From Apium graveolens (taxonomy: Eukaryota > Streptophyta > Magnoliopsida > Apiales > Apiaceae), in the NCBI RefSeq assembly GCF_009905375.1, contig NC_133647.1, forward strand, positions 73,784,671 to 73,848,670: 64,000 nucleotides of DNA, written 5' to 3'. Of this stretch, positions 45,927 through 57,002 are shown piece by piece. The notes beneath the pieces were generated by a model. The model saw only the letters and a program-made list of their open reading frames with translations, ran no database searches and was not told where the DNA came from. The stretch's first letter is position 1. Each line of letters opens with the position of its first letter. The position numbers were made by a program, and so were the translations under genes.

Positions 45927-46230
45927 GTCGTTTCGTGCCACAGCCGAGGGCTTTGATTTTGAAATAAGAAATACTTGTCTATTACATAGAGATGTGTACA
46001 TTGAATAAGAATCTAAAGGTCGTTACGTGCCACAACCGTGGGCCTTTGGGGACTGATTCAATTGTACGGAATGTTGGGTTAGACTTGACTTAGAATATTG
46101 AGTTTGTCGTACCACAACCGTGACTCAATTATTCAAGAGGCTAAAGTTTGATTAGGGAATAACATTAGATATAATTGACAAGAGTTGTCTGCCTATTAAA
46201 CATTACATGGCGTTTCGTGCCACAGTCGGG
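45927..46230 (+). repeat. four spaced CGTGCCACA-CCG units in leader of E
   Basis: Near copies of CGTTTCGTGCCACAGCCG start at about 45927, 46019, 46106 and 46209. Spacings are 92, 87 and 103 bases. The third is the most changed (GTCGTACCACAACCG). Confidence 0.75.
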
Positions 46231-46431
46231 GTTGTGTAATAGAATGTAGGATCCCTATTCCCACTAGCATTATGAATGCTTAATTTTTTACGTAGGGGGT
46301 TGAATACATTAGGTAAACTAGTGGGGGCCACTTATGAATAAAGACCCGATTCATATAGTGTTTTAAAATGAAATCGAATATTTGCTAAGTGTTGTTATGT
46401 GTTTATCATTTACAGATTTACTTTGTACGTC

Positions 46432-47694
46432 ATGTCTTCTGCACTATCACTCAGGAGCATACTAGATGCTCATAAGTTGACTGGTCCTAATTATGCTGAC
46501 TGGTTTCGAAACTTGAGAATTGTTCTCAGGATTGAGAAGCTGGAATACGTGATTGACTCACCTAAGCCTACTGAACCTGCTAGTGATGCGCATAATGATG
46601 AACATGTTGTGTATCGTAAGTGGATAGATGATGCAAATGTTGCTCAATGCATCATGCTAGCTTCCATGAACATTGAGCTACAGAAGCAACATGAGCATAT
46701 GGATGCTCACACTATCCTCATGCATCTACAAGAGTTGTATGATGTGGCAGGGAGGACAACTCGATATGAGATATCGAAGGAGCTGTTCGGTTGTAGGATG
46801 TCTGAGGGATCATCTATGAATGACCATGTACTTAAGATGATCAATTTGATTGAACGTCTTGGACAACTTGGTTTTTCTATGGATGGGGAGCTGAGCCAAG
46901 ACCTGGTCTTGCAATCGCTTCTGAGTTCGTTCTCGCAGTTTGTTGTGAACTTTCACATGAATAAGTTGGATGTCTGCCTGCCTGAACTCCACAACATGTT
47001 GAAGACTGCGGAATCGAATTTTCCCCCTAAGAAGAGTTCTGTTCTTCTAATTGGTGAAGGTTCCAATCCTAAGAAAAGGAAGAGGAACCCTTCCAATAAG
47101 AAGAAAGTAGGTGAGAAAACGCCGGTTCCACAAAAAGCTGAAGACCCCAAGAGCAAAGTTGTTTGCTTTCACTGTAACAAGGTGGGGCACTGGAAGAGGA
47201 ACTGCAAGGTTTACCTTGCAGAATTGAAGAAGAAGAAGGGTAGTGAGACTACCGCTTCTGATTCAGGTATGTTCATGATAGAAGTGAATATGTCATTAAA
47301 TCAAATTTCTACTTGGGTATTAGATACCGCCTGTGGTTCTCAAATCTGCAATTTGTTGCAGGGACCAAAGAGAAGTAGGACTCTTGAGGAAGAGGAGGTG
47401 ATTCTACTGATGGGAAATGGAGCAAGAGTTGCTGCTGAAGATGTAGAATCATTTCATTTACATATGTCTACGGGCAAGACTATTGTTTTAAATAATTGTT
47501 ATTTTGTTCCCTCGATTGTGAGGAATATTATTCCCATGTTAGACTTGGCTGGATTTTCATTTATTATTGAGAATAATGAATGTTCTATTCTTAGAGATAA
47601 TATTCTTTATGGACGTGGTGCTTTAAATAATGGTCTGTATATATGTGACATAATTTACCTCAGATTGAACAAACTAATAAAAGAAAAGGGATGA
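46432..47694 (+). CDS. gag: Gag and start of protease of E
   Basis: I place the start at ATG 46432 (MSSALSLRSILDAHKLTG). The frame is open upstream but that part is leader. The Gag core is of UBN2 type (residues about 60-200). A complete CCHC knuckle, CFHCNKVGHWKRNC, lies near residue 245. The protease part begins with STWVLDTACGSQICN, where the catalytic D-T/S-G triad reads DTA. That substitution should damage the protease. The frame ends at a stop at 47692-47694, short of the integrase zinc finger. Confidence 0.85.
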   Translation: MSSALSLRSILDAHKLTGPNYADWFRNLRIVLRIEKLEYVIDSPKPTEPASDAHNDEHVVYRKWIDDANVAQCIMLASMNIELQKQHEHMDAHTILMHLQELYDVAGRTTRYEISKELFGCRMSEGSSMNDHVLKMINLIERLGQLGFSMDGELSQDLVLQSLLSSFSQFVVNFHMNKLDVCLPELHNMLKTAESNFPPKKSSVLLIGEGSNPKKRKRNPSNKKKVGEKTPVPQKAEDPKSKVVCFHCNKVGHWKRNCKVYLAELKKKKGSETTASDSGMFMIEVNMSLNQISTWVLDTACGSQICNLLQGPKRSRTLEEEEVILLMGNGARVAAEDVESFHLHMSTGKTIVLNNCYFVPSIVRNIIPMLDLAGFSFIIENNECSILRDNILYGRGALNNGLYICDIIYLRLNKLIKEKG

Positions 47695-47699
47695 TGAAA

Positions 47700-49228
47700 A
47701 TCTCACTTTATAGTGGCACTGCAGTCTCCATTTAGTAGACATGGAGAGAGGGCTGCAAATTTGCTAGGAATGGTACACACAGATGTATGTGGACCAATGT
47801 CTACGCAAGCCATGAGTGGATTTTCATACTTCATTACTTACATAGATGATAGATCTAGATTCGGATATGTGTTTGATGAAACACAAGTCTGAAGCCTTTG
47901 AAAAGTTCAAAGAGTATAAGTATGAAGTGGAGAAACAACCAAACATAGTATTATAACTCTTCGATCAGATCGAGGTGGTGAATACTTTAAAGGAGTGTTT
48001 CTAGATTATCTCAAAGTAAATGGTATAGTCTCCCAGTGGACTCCTCCAGATTGGTATCTGAAAGGAGAAATCGAACTTTGTTAGACATAGTTCGGTCCAT
48101 GATGAGCTATGAGAATCTTCCAGTATTCCTATGGGGTTATGCATTGGAAACCTCAGCATATTTACTGAATAAGGTGCCTTCCAAATCTGCTCCTCAAACT
48201 CCGTATGAGATATGGAAAGAAAGGAAACCGAGTTTTAAACACGTTAAGATTTGGGGATGTCCAGCTTATGTCAAAAAAGTTGACCCAGATAAGCTGGAAT
48301 ATCGATCCGTAAAATGTAGTTTTGTGGGATATCCTAAAGAGACTTTAGGGTATTACTTTTACACCGATCATCGGGTGTTTGTCTCCAGACATGCTACCTT
48401 CTTGGAAAAGGAGTTTATCCTTGAAGGAAATAGTGGGAGCAAAATTGAACTTGATGAAGTTTAAGAAGCACAAACTACTACGGATCAAGTGGAAACACCT
48501 GTTCTGACTGAACAACCTTTTGTGGAACAGCCCATTCATAGATCAGGGAGAGTGTCTCGCCAACCTGAGAGATATTATGGCCTTGTCATTGAGAATGACA
48601 ATGAGTTGTCGATCATTGATGATGACGACCCTGTGACCTATAATGAGGCTATGAGTAGTGTTGACTCAGAGAAATGGCATGGTGCCATGAAATCTAGAAT
48701 GGAATCTATGTATACGGTATACAAAAGATAGATTATAGCAGATGGCCAGGTAGAGACCTATAAGGCCAGGCTTGTGGCAAAAGGATTCAAATAAAGGCAA
48801 TGGATTGACTTTGATGAAACCTTTTACCTGTAGCCCTGTTAAAATCAGTTCGGATTTTGCTTGCGATTGCCGCTTACTACGACTATGAGATCTGGCAAAT
48901 AGCCAGATGGTTTTCTTTCCAAGAGAAAAGAAAACCTAGTGTGTAAGCTGCTGCGAACCATATGTGGTTTAAAGCAAGCTTTTCGAAAGATGGAACATTC
49001 GTTTTGATGAGACAATCAAAGAGTTTGATTTTATCAAAAATGTAGATGAACCATGCGTCTACAAAAGGGTTAGTGGGAGCGCGATAACATTTCTTGTGTT
49101 GTATTGAAATAGAGTTGACACACATAACAACATAGCAGACCCACTCACAAAGCTACTTTATGAAAGTCACTTTGATCGTCATAAAGACAAGATGGGTATT
49201 AGATACCAGAGTGATTGGCTTTAGTACA
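47700..49228 (+). pseudogene. rest of pol of E, broken and deleted
   Basis: Integrase core pieces start near 47770 (MVHTDVCGPM, RSDRGGEYF near 47975) and continue at 48036-48464 (SERRNRTLLD, WGCPAYVKKV). The Glu-containing ERRNRT region is kept but the preceding GTPQ.NG is lost. RT begins near 48540-48900 with stops and a deletion of the MDVKTAFLNG part. After KNVDEPCVYKRV near 49060 the sequence jumps to the RNase H end (ADPLTKLLYESHFDRH near 49135). No catalytic YVDD is left. Confidence 0.8.
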
Positions 49229-49238
49229 AGTGGGAGAT

Positions 49239-50889
49239 TGAAAGGAATATGTCCTAAGTCCAATCATGTATGAGAATTTAGGAATAACTTTTATGTAATT
49301 TGTTTTAATTTCATTGATAATAATAAAAGACTTGTTTTGTTTTTATTACGGGCTCTATCTATTTAAGTGTTTAAATAAGATATACAATAGTTTAGAGTAA
49401 AACTTTTTATGGATTATAATGAGATCATAATAGTGAGACCTAAAAGATGATAACTCTAAACTTAAATAGTTCCTGATCATAAGATTACTAACTGGTAATT
49501 AATAATCCGCAAAGATCGGTACATACTATGCTTGCTTCATTATGAAGGATGTCTGTTCTCATAGACATTTGTGTGGTGAAACTATAGCTAGTATGTAGGT
49601 GCTTATTATAGAATAAGTTCACTGAACATGACTCGCACAGCTGAACAACTGATGGAGTTCACTCACGTGTCAGCAGTTGTTCACATAGTGATAGTTGTAC
49701 AAGTATTCTTAGATTTGAGGTCATCATAGTCATCTTGTGTACACTGAACTATGCTTTGGTTTAGTTATTAGTCTCTAGGGACAATTATTAGAGCTCTACT
49801 GGGTATAGAAATTTGTACACGAAGATAGTGTATGATCAATAAAGGATCTACCCCTTCCAGTGAAGGAAGCGAATGTTCAAGGCTGATCCATTTATGCTAG
49901 TTCAGCAATCTCTGGCCAGAGTGAATGAAATTAGAAAGTAGTTTCTAATTTACATAGAACTGAGCATAGTAAATGGTAAGCAAGTGATTGAATTAGATAG
50001 GCTTGACACGAGATCCATGCCTTGTATTTAATCGGAACATTGTAGGGTAGAAGGAGTTTATTGTACGGTAACTATTCACTGAATAGGTTCTTGGTATTCT
50101 AAGCAGTGAATTCGTATTATCCGAATAGTCGCGATATGCTGAGAAATATCCCTCACTATGTAGAATAAATGTGATTAATTAATTAATCATATTTAATAAA
50201 TTAGAGAATTTATATAAATAATGACAAAATAGTTTTATTATTATTTATTTCTACTACCGGCTTAATATTGAACCTACAGGGTCACACCATAAAAAGAGAA
50301 TGATTTAATGGTGGAGGAATTAATTAATAATGGCTAAATAATTATTTATTTGTGAAATAAATAATTAATTAGAAAATTTAATAATTGATTAAATGAGATT
50401 TAATTGATTATAAATTAATTAAGAAAAGTTCTTAATATTATTAATTAAGGATTTAATTTTTTAGAAATTAAATCAAGAGAGAGAATTATTTCTAAAGTGT
50501 TTAGAAAAAGGATTAATAATTAAAAGGTGTTTTAATTATTAATGAGAATAATAAATGGGATAATAATAATATTTATGGGAAAATTTCAGTGAAAATTTTG
50601 CCTATAAATATACTATTATAAACCCTATTTTTATTCTAACCCCAAAATTTCATAAAACCTAATTCTCTCCAGCTCCTCCTCCTCCTCAACGTCGTTTTCT
50701 TGGTGGATAGCGGTGGAGTGCTTCACGTTTGAGGAGCAGCTGCTAAGGATCTCCGATCGTTGCTTTTGGATCGCATATTAAAGGTTAGTATTCGATCCAT
50801 ATGTTTTTACCACGATTTATATGCTTTTATTTGGATTTTTTATGTGTAAAAGTGCTTTTACATGCCTCCGCTGCGATTAAAATCCAACA
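49239..50889 (+). repeat. 3' LTR of E (1651 bp)
   Basis: This pairs with 42882-44536. The polypurine tract AAGTGGGAGAT lies just before it. After the LTR, CAACC repeats the left flank, and the F reading frame resumes. Confidence 0.9.
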
Positions 50890-50894
50890 CAACC

Positions 50895-53800
50895 AAGCCC
50901 TGGTCGTGACTCTCGACATCGCCGACAATGAGGTACAAAGAATTTTGGTTGATAATGGTTTCTCAGCTAACATTGTTTTTGAGCATACCCTTAACAGGAT
51001 GAAGTTGGGACACCTCTGCATGGATCCATGCATCGAAGACCCTCTCCATGGATTCGGGAACAATATGATCCCGATCCGCGGGGTAATTTACCTCCCCATG
51101 GTCTTTGGTGTAACACCCCGGCAGGTATCTCATATCATGAAGTTCTACGTGATAAGTGTTGCATCCTCTTATAACATGATTCTGGGAAGACCCACCATCA
51201 CCAAGCTTCGGGCCATCCCGTCTACAATTTACTTGAAGCTGAAGTTTCCCACCCCGGGAGGCATCGGAGAACTTAGGGGGGACCGAGGTACATCGGGAAA
51301 ATGCTACGGACAGGCGCTGGTCATGGCCGAAACTGATCCAGAAAACAGAAAGAAGACAATGGCCTTATCCAAAGGCCAAATCCGCAAGAAGCATCGTGAA
51401 CATTTCAGCAAAAGGCTAAAGTTGGACGTCAACATGATAGAGGATTCGGGATACAGCGTAACCAACGCCGATGCCCGGATACATAAATTTGTGAAAATAA
51501 GAGAGAAAACCAAGGTAGAACCTGCTGCCCAGACGATGGAGATAGAATTGGACCCCGGGAACCCTACCCGGAAGTTGAAAAATGGGAAAGGCCTAGAGAC
51601 ATCCTTCCAGGAAGAGCTCATCTCACTGTTAAGGGAATACGCGGATGTATTCGCATGGGCACCAGAAGATATGCCCGGGATTGATCAGTCCGTGGCAATG
51701 CACAGTCTGGACGTAGACCCGAGGAAAAGACCAATCAAACAGAAAAGGAGAAACTTTGCTCCCGAACGACAGCAAGCAATAGACGAAGAAATAGAGAAGC
51801 TACTCAGGGCCGACATCATCTGCGAAATCAAGTATCCCGACTGGCTCGCCAATGTAGTGCTAGTCAAGAAACCGAATGGAAAGTGGAGAATGTGTGTCGA
51901 CTACACGAACCTCAATGCCGCATGTCCCAAAGATTCTTATCCCCTCCCGAACATTGACCAGCTGATCGATGCAACTTCAGGCCACACCATGCTCAGCTTT
52001 ATGGACGCCTTTTTAGGATATAACCAGGTCTGCATGAACCCCGAAGACATCGCCAAAACAGCCTTCATCACTCATAGGGCAGTCTATGCCTTCATCATGA
52101 TGCCTTTCGGGCTCATCAACGCCGGAGCCACCTACCAAAAAATGATGAACACAATTTTCAAAAGCCAACTGGGAGGAATATGGAATATTATGTAGACGAC
52201 ATGATCTCCAAGTCACTCACAGTCCCAGATCACATAAAAGACCTCAAGGAGTGTTTTGACAACCTGAGGAGATACAACATGAAGCTGAACCCGGAGAAAT
52301 GTGCATTCGGAGTACCTTCAGGAAAATTCCTCGGATTCTTGGTCAGCAAAAGAGGAATAGAAGCAAACCCGGAGAAAATCAACGGCATAATAGAAATGAA
52401 GATACCTCACACTCAGAAAGACATCCAGAAGTTGGCGGGATGCCTAGCGGCCCTGCGCAGGTTCATCCCGAAGCTCGCGGAAAGATGTCTTCCATTCTTC
52501 GAGTTGCTAAAAGGTGCTCGGAACAAGAAGTTAGTGAATTGGACCCCAGAATGCCACACAGCTTTCGAAGAAATCAAGAGGCACCTGATGAACCCCCCAG
52601 TGCTATCAAAAGCCAATCCCGGAGAGCCTTTATCCCTCTACCTCGTCGTTGGCCCCAAGGCTGTCTCTGCGGCACTGGTCCGGGAGGAAGGAGGAATGTA
52701 GAGCCCCATATACTATGCCATCCAAGTCCTCAAGGACACCAAGACTCGGTATCCAAACTTGGAAAAATTTGCCTTGGCCCTTGTACACTCCAGCAGGAAG
52801 CTGAGGCAATACTTCCAAGGCCGAGAGATCAGAGTGGTCACAGATCAACAGCTCAGGAAGATCATCCACAAGCTAGATGCCTCCGGAAGGCTGGTTAACT
52901 AGGCCATTGAATTAAGCCAATTTAACATCAAGTTCATGCCACGCACGGCGATAAAGGCCCAGGCCTTAGCCGAATTCATCATGAAATGCACCTTCCCGGA
53001 GTGGCAACTACCCTCCCCCCAAGAGATAACCCCGGAAGGAACCAACCCGGGAACGGAATTCTAGGAGCTCTATGTTGATGGATCATCCACGGCCGAAAGG
53101 TCCGGAGCGGGCCTCATCCTTATCAGCCCGGAGGGCTTCACCATTCAACAGGCAATAACTTTTGCTTTCAAGGCAACAAATAATCAGGCTGAATATGAGG
53201 CACTCATCTCCGGGCTTAAATTGGAAAAATCTCTTGGCATTTCAAAGATGACCGTTTATAGTGATTCTCAGATCGTGGTCAAGCAAACCAGCGGAGAATA
53301 TATCGCGAAAGATCCAACATTGGCACAATACCAGGCAATGGTACGGAATATCCTGGAAGCCACTCCCGACATCACCATACTTCAGATCAACAGAGAAGAG
53401 AACTCCAAAACAGATGAGTTGTCCAAGCTCGTGCAAAATACTTCGGACCTCGCCAGTTCAGTGTACTTCGAAGAACTCAAAGTACCCAACACAGAGCGAG
53501 CTGAGGTCCTGTGCATCGGGAGCCCAGACAATTGGATGACTCCCTACATAGCTTACTTAAGGGATGGGACGCTCCCGGAAGACCAGAACAAGGCCAGGTA
53601 CTTGAAGCACAAAGCTGCTCATTTCTTCCTGGAAGATGGTCAGTTATACAGAAGAACCTTTTCAGCACCCACCCTGAAATGTGTGGACCCAGATGAGGCC
53701 AATTATTGCCTCCGAGAAATTCATGAAGGCATCTGTGGAGACCACTTGGCGGCCAAAACTCTAGCTTACAAAGTCATCAGACAAGGATATTACTGGCACA

Positions 53801-54762
53801 CAATCCACTCCGACTCCATCGCTTATGTTAAGAAATGCCCCCAGTGCCAGAAATTCAGCAAAGTTCCCAGGCGAAGCCCCATCCTGCCAGCGTCGGTATT
53901 ATCTCCGATCCCATTTGTTGTTTGGGGCATAGACATCATGGGCCCCTTCCCTCGAGCAAGAGGTGACCTCCGCTACATCCTGGTAGCCATCGATTACATG
54001 ATAAAGTGGGCAGAATCCAAGGCCATGAGGACAATCAATCAACAAGATTGCATCAAGTTTATGGATTCAATCGTCATGAGGTTCGGGATCCCTGTAGTCC
54101 TCGTCTCCGACAATGGCCCGCAGTTCGTCGGGTCCGAATTCGAGGCATATCTGAAAGAACTCGGAATCAAGCACAAAAGAGCATTGGTTGCACACCCTCA
54201 GGGGAATGGACAGGTCGAAGTGACTAACAGAACCATACTTCGGGGCCTGGAAAAAATGCTAGAAGAGTCCAAGAAAACTTGGCCTGATGAGCTTCCAAAA
54301 GTCCTATGGTCCTACAGAACTACCCCCAGAACGGGAACGAATGAGACCCCCTTCAAGCTTGCATACCGTACCGAAGCCCGCATACCAATCGAAACCGGAT
54401 CCCCTTCCCACAGGGTCGTTAACTTTGAGGAGATCTCAAACATTGAGGGACTTAAGACTAACCTGGAGCTCCTAGATGAGGTGAGAGACAAGGCGGTAAA
54501 AAGGATGGAAGGCTACAAAGAAAAGACAAAACTCTACTTTGGGAAGAAGGCAAAAATCAGAGAGTACGAAGCGGGAGACTTGGTTCTCCGGGACACCGAG
54601 GCCTCGGACCCAATAAATCAAGGAATACTCCAACCCAACTGGGAATGCCCCTATAGGGTTAAAGAAGTGCTCCGACCAGGAACTTACAAGCTAATCTACC
54701 TCGGGGGAACCGAAGTCCCAAACACTTGGCACGGAGCCCGCCTAAAGAAATTCTACCAGTAA
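50895..54762 (+). pseudogene. pol of F (PR-RT-RH-aRH-IN) with three stops and one frameshift
   Basis: Protease carries LVDNGFSANIVFE, where DTG is expected. RT follows, with KWRMCVDYTNLN and the catalytic EYYVDDM at about 52183-52203. A one-base frameshift lies just before the YVDD. Stops: TAG at 52699-52701 (Gln expected), TAG at 52901-52903 (Trp expected) and TAG at 53063-53065 (Trp expected, before ELYVDGSS). A second RNase H unit then has NNQAEYEAL and VYSDSQIVV. Integrase (frame 53221-54762) has a H-H-C-C finger, KCPQCQKF, then GIDIMGPFP, SDNGPQF and NGQVEVTNRT, with D,D,E intact. There is no chromodomain. Confidence 0.85.
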
Positions 54763-54939
54763 GGTAGGGCGCACATTCCCGGATCTCCTCTACTTTTAGG
54801 CTATAACAGCTTGATGTAATTTTCAACATTTTCCCCGGAATGTATTTTTGATTTATCATGATTTAAATGAAAACTCCACATTGAGCACCCCATAGCTCAA
54901 GATTATTCTACTATCATTCGATCACTGTCGCTATATTAC
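54763..54939 (+). other. F spacer after pol, no gene
   Basis: AT-rich untranslated DNA after the TAA at 54760-54762, up to the tandem repeats. Nothing is recognised in it. Confidence 0.5.
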
Positions 54940-55072
54940 TTAGAAAATTTTATTCAGTTAAAATTTTAAACCCCTTCCCGGGGACCATTACACAACCCAT
55001 GTGTATTTAGAAAATATTATTCAATTAAAATTTTAAACCCCTTCCCGGGGACCATTACACAACCCATGTGTA
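54940..55072. repeat. two tandem 67-base units between pol and antisense ORF of F
   Basis: The units start at 54940 and 55007 with TTAGAAAATTTTATTCAGTT or a close variant. Each contains CCCCTTCCCGGGGA and ends CAACCCATGTGTA. By eye they differ at two positions. Tandem repeats in the untranslated part near the 3' end are a known Tat feature and can seed satellites. Confidence 0.85.
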
Positions 55073-55735
55073 CAAGGGAAAAACTACTAATGTAAAACAC
55101 TTACAGCCAACATTAAACAATGTTTGATTATCTAAAAAGGTATCCCGGGTCCACTGGGCACCAAGAGCAACCACAAAGTCATAAATCTTCACCAGGGCAT
55201 CTCCACCGAGCCGCTCGGATGGGAACCTGTTATTTTTCAAAATAGTTTTGTACAAAGGCATAAATTCCAGGTCCCAGCCCCGGACGAAGATGAACTCCTG
55301 GTGCCAGCCCCGGAGCGAGTTCAACATAAAGACGGGAGCCTTTTTTGGCATCGGAAGGGAGCCCACAACCATCTATATTAAAGGTACACTCAAAAAGGGG
55401 AGGCAAGGTGGACTTCTTAATCTTAAAAAGGTAGTGGAAAAGTTTAAACGTGGGAAGATACTTCTTTACATGGCAGCAGGCAAGGAACCAAGAAACCCAC
55501 TTAACAGAATTCGGGGCCAGCTGGGTGAAAGGTATCCCGTAGACGTCGCGACACAGAGACTTGGTAAATTTATGAAGTTTGGGCCTCATGCTACGCAGAT
55601 GCTCTAAAGGAATTCCTACCCAACCACCAACAGGGCGGTGATAAACCCTCTCGTGAGGCTCGGGCCACCTCCACTCCATATCATCCCTGAAATGAAAAAC
55701 GGCCTTCACCAGGTCATCTATCTGCTGAAAGGTAT
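55055..55735 (-). pseudogene. antisense accessory ORF of F, 5' part lost
   Basis: Two minus-strand frames (from 55709 and to 55055) form one protein after a frameshift near 55350. The first holds GGWVGIPLEHLRSM, FLACCHVKKYLPTFKLF and FECTFNIDG. The second holds LNSLRGWHQEFIFVRG and LEFMPLYKTI. The pattern resembles the Pfam family of putative gypsy-type transposon proteins (Transposase_28), found as an accessory ORF in Tat elements. Its 5' end was removed by A2 at 55735, in frame with upstream sequence outside this window. Function is not known. Confidence 0.75.
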
Positions 55736-56814
55736 TGTTATTCCTAGTGGACTAACAATGAGATTTACAGAAGGGGGGTTGAATGTAAATCTCAAAACTT
55801 TTTCAAGTTTTGAGCAGTTTATGAAAGTTGTGTGTTCAAGAAGAACAAGTGTGTGAATTGCTTTAAGCTAATACAGACAGATATATATTCAAGCACAAAT
55901 GTAAAGAACACAACAGACCTTAAAAACTTTTCTGGTGGATTTGTTGTTCCACCAGAGATGGTATTTTAGAAAATCTGTGATTAAACAATGTTGATCACAG
56001 CTGCATCCTAGTACAAACTAGATGAATTTTCTCTCAATATTTTTCTAAACAGCTCTAGAAAATCTCTCTTCTAATTACTAGCTTCTACTTGGTTTACATA
56101 TGACCAAGTGTACAAGTGAAGAACAATATAAAATACAGTAATAAAATACGATCTTCACTTGCTTCTTTTCCTGTTCACTCCAGTACTTTGTTGACTATTG
56201 CATCTTTGTACTAAAGAAGAACGGCTGCTTTTTCTGTTGTTCCTGAAATTCGGCTACCACATCTCAGTTGTCTCTATCAACCCATGTGCCTCTGTTTGTA
56301 GGTACAACTACCCCTTATCAACGGCTAATCATCAGAACATCAGTTGAAGCTTTCATCCGTTGATGCACTCATCCGTTGAAGGATGTTATCCGTTGAAGCT
56401 TTCATCCGTTGATGCACTCATCCGTTGAAGGATGTTATCCGTTGATGACTTTATCCGTTGAAGCTTTAGAGACATCCGTTGAAGCTTAGCTTCTCATCCG
56501 TTGAAGGTCTTTAAGTCATCCGTTGATACCACTTCACTTATACAAAATCACAAGGCATGAAGTATTTACAATTGGCCTTCCTATCTGCATATCATCTAGT
56601 AGTCAACATGACTCATAGTTTCTCTCAACTTCCAAGAATTACATTTTAAATACAGAGACTGAAATATGCTACAACACTAGACTTATTTCTAAGTAAAGCT
56701 ACACCATCAACGGATAGCCAAAGTGGTCTTATCCGTTGAGGCTACAGACACTAAATTTCTACTTAAGTATTTTGTTAAACATATCATCAAACTAATGCAC
56801 ATACATTCCTAACA
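55736..56814 (-). repeat. 3' LTR of A2 (1079 bp)
   Basis: The LTR starts TGTTAGGAAT and ends GGAATAACA on the minus strand, as in A1. The inverted motif pair (CAACGGATA ... TATCCGTTG) at 56708-56738 corresponds to 1607-1637 in A1. The motif field at 56334-56530 includes a duplicated block of about 50 bases (AAGCTTTCATCCGTTG...). Confidence 0.9.
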
Positions 56815-56829
56815 ATCTCCCCCTATTTA
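56815..56829 (-). other. polypurine tract of A2
   Basis: AAATAGGGGGAGAT on the minus strand abuts the LTR. Further GGGGGAG runs lie within the ORF at about 59103 and 59507. Confidence 0.85.
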
Positions 56830-57002
56830 TGTCTATAAGACTTGTAGGCATAAATTCAGGGTTAACTTGATGATAACAAAACACTTAACAGATATATGAA
56901 TTGAAACTAAGTAGAAATTTAAAAATGCTGCAAAAGTGTATGTACTAGGAGATAATTGAAGATTTACAGTGTTTCCAAGGACACTCCTTTAGTCTGAGCA
57001 AA

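Larger units (their letters stand above)
44550..46431 (+). other. long untranslated leader of E
   Basis: About 1.9 kb lies between the primer site and gag. It contains a GC-rich island at 44930-45200 with four TGACGTCA palindromes and many GCGCGTG repeats. From 45927 to 46230 there are four copies of a CGTGCCACA.CCG motif. A few small frames exist, none credible as a protein. Confidence 0.75.
42882..50889 (+). mobile_element. Ty1/copia element E nested in F
   Basis: The LTRs lie at 42882-44536 and 49239-50889. The flanks are perfect CAACC duplications (42877-42881 and 50890-50894). The LTRs differ by about 3 percent in their first 250 bases, by eye. Gag and the start of protease are intact in one frame. 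The rest of pol is broken, and most of RT and RNase H are deleted, so the copy is non-autonomous. The insertion splits the F polyprotein just before its protease. Confidence 0.92.
41028..55735 (+). mobile_element. Tat-type Ty3/gypsy element F, interrupted by E and cut by A2
   Basis: The 5' LTR begins TGATAGGCC and ends TATCA, followed by a TTGGCGCTAGG primer site. Gag, protease, RT, two RNase H parts and integrase follow in gypsy order. Beyond pol lie tandem repeats and an antisense ORF. Dual RNase H, no chromodomain and an accessory antisense ORF before the 3' LTR point to the Tat lineage. No 3' LTR is visible, because A2 entered the antisense ORF at 55735. The flank before the LTR is CACGT (41023-41027). 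Confidence 0.85.

Noticed and set aside
52299..52898. 199-residue + frame in F pol
   Set aside because: It overlaps RT and RNase H in another frame and is a shadow of the real pol frame.
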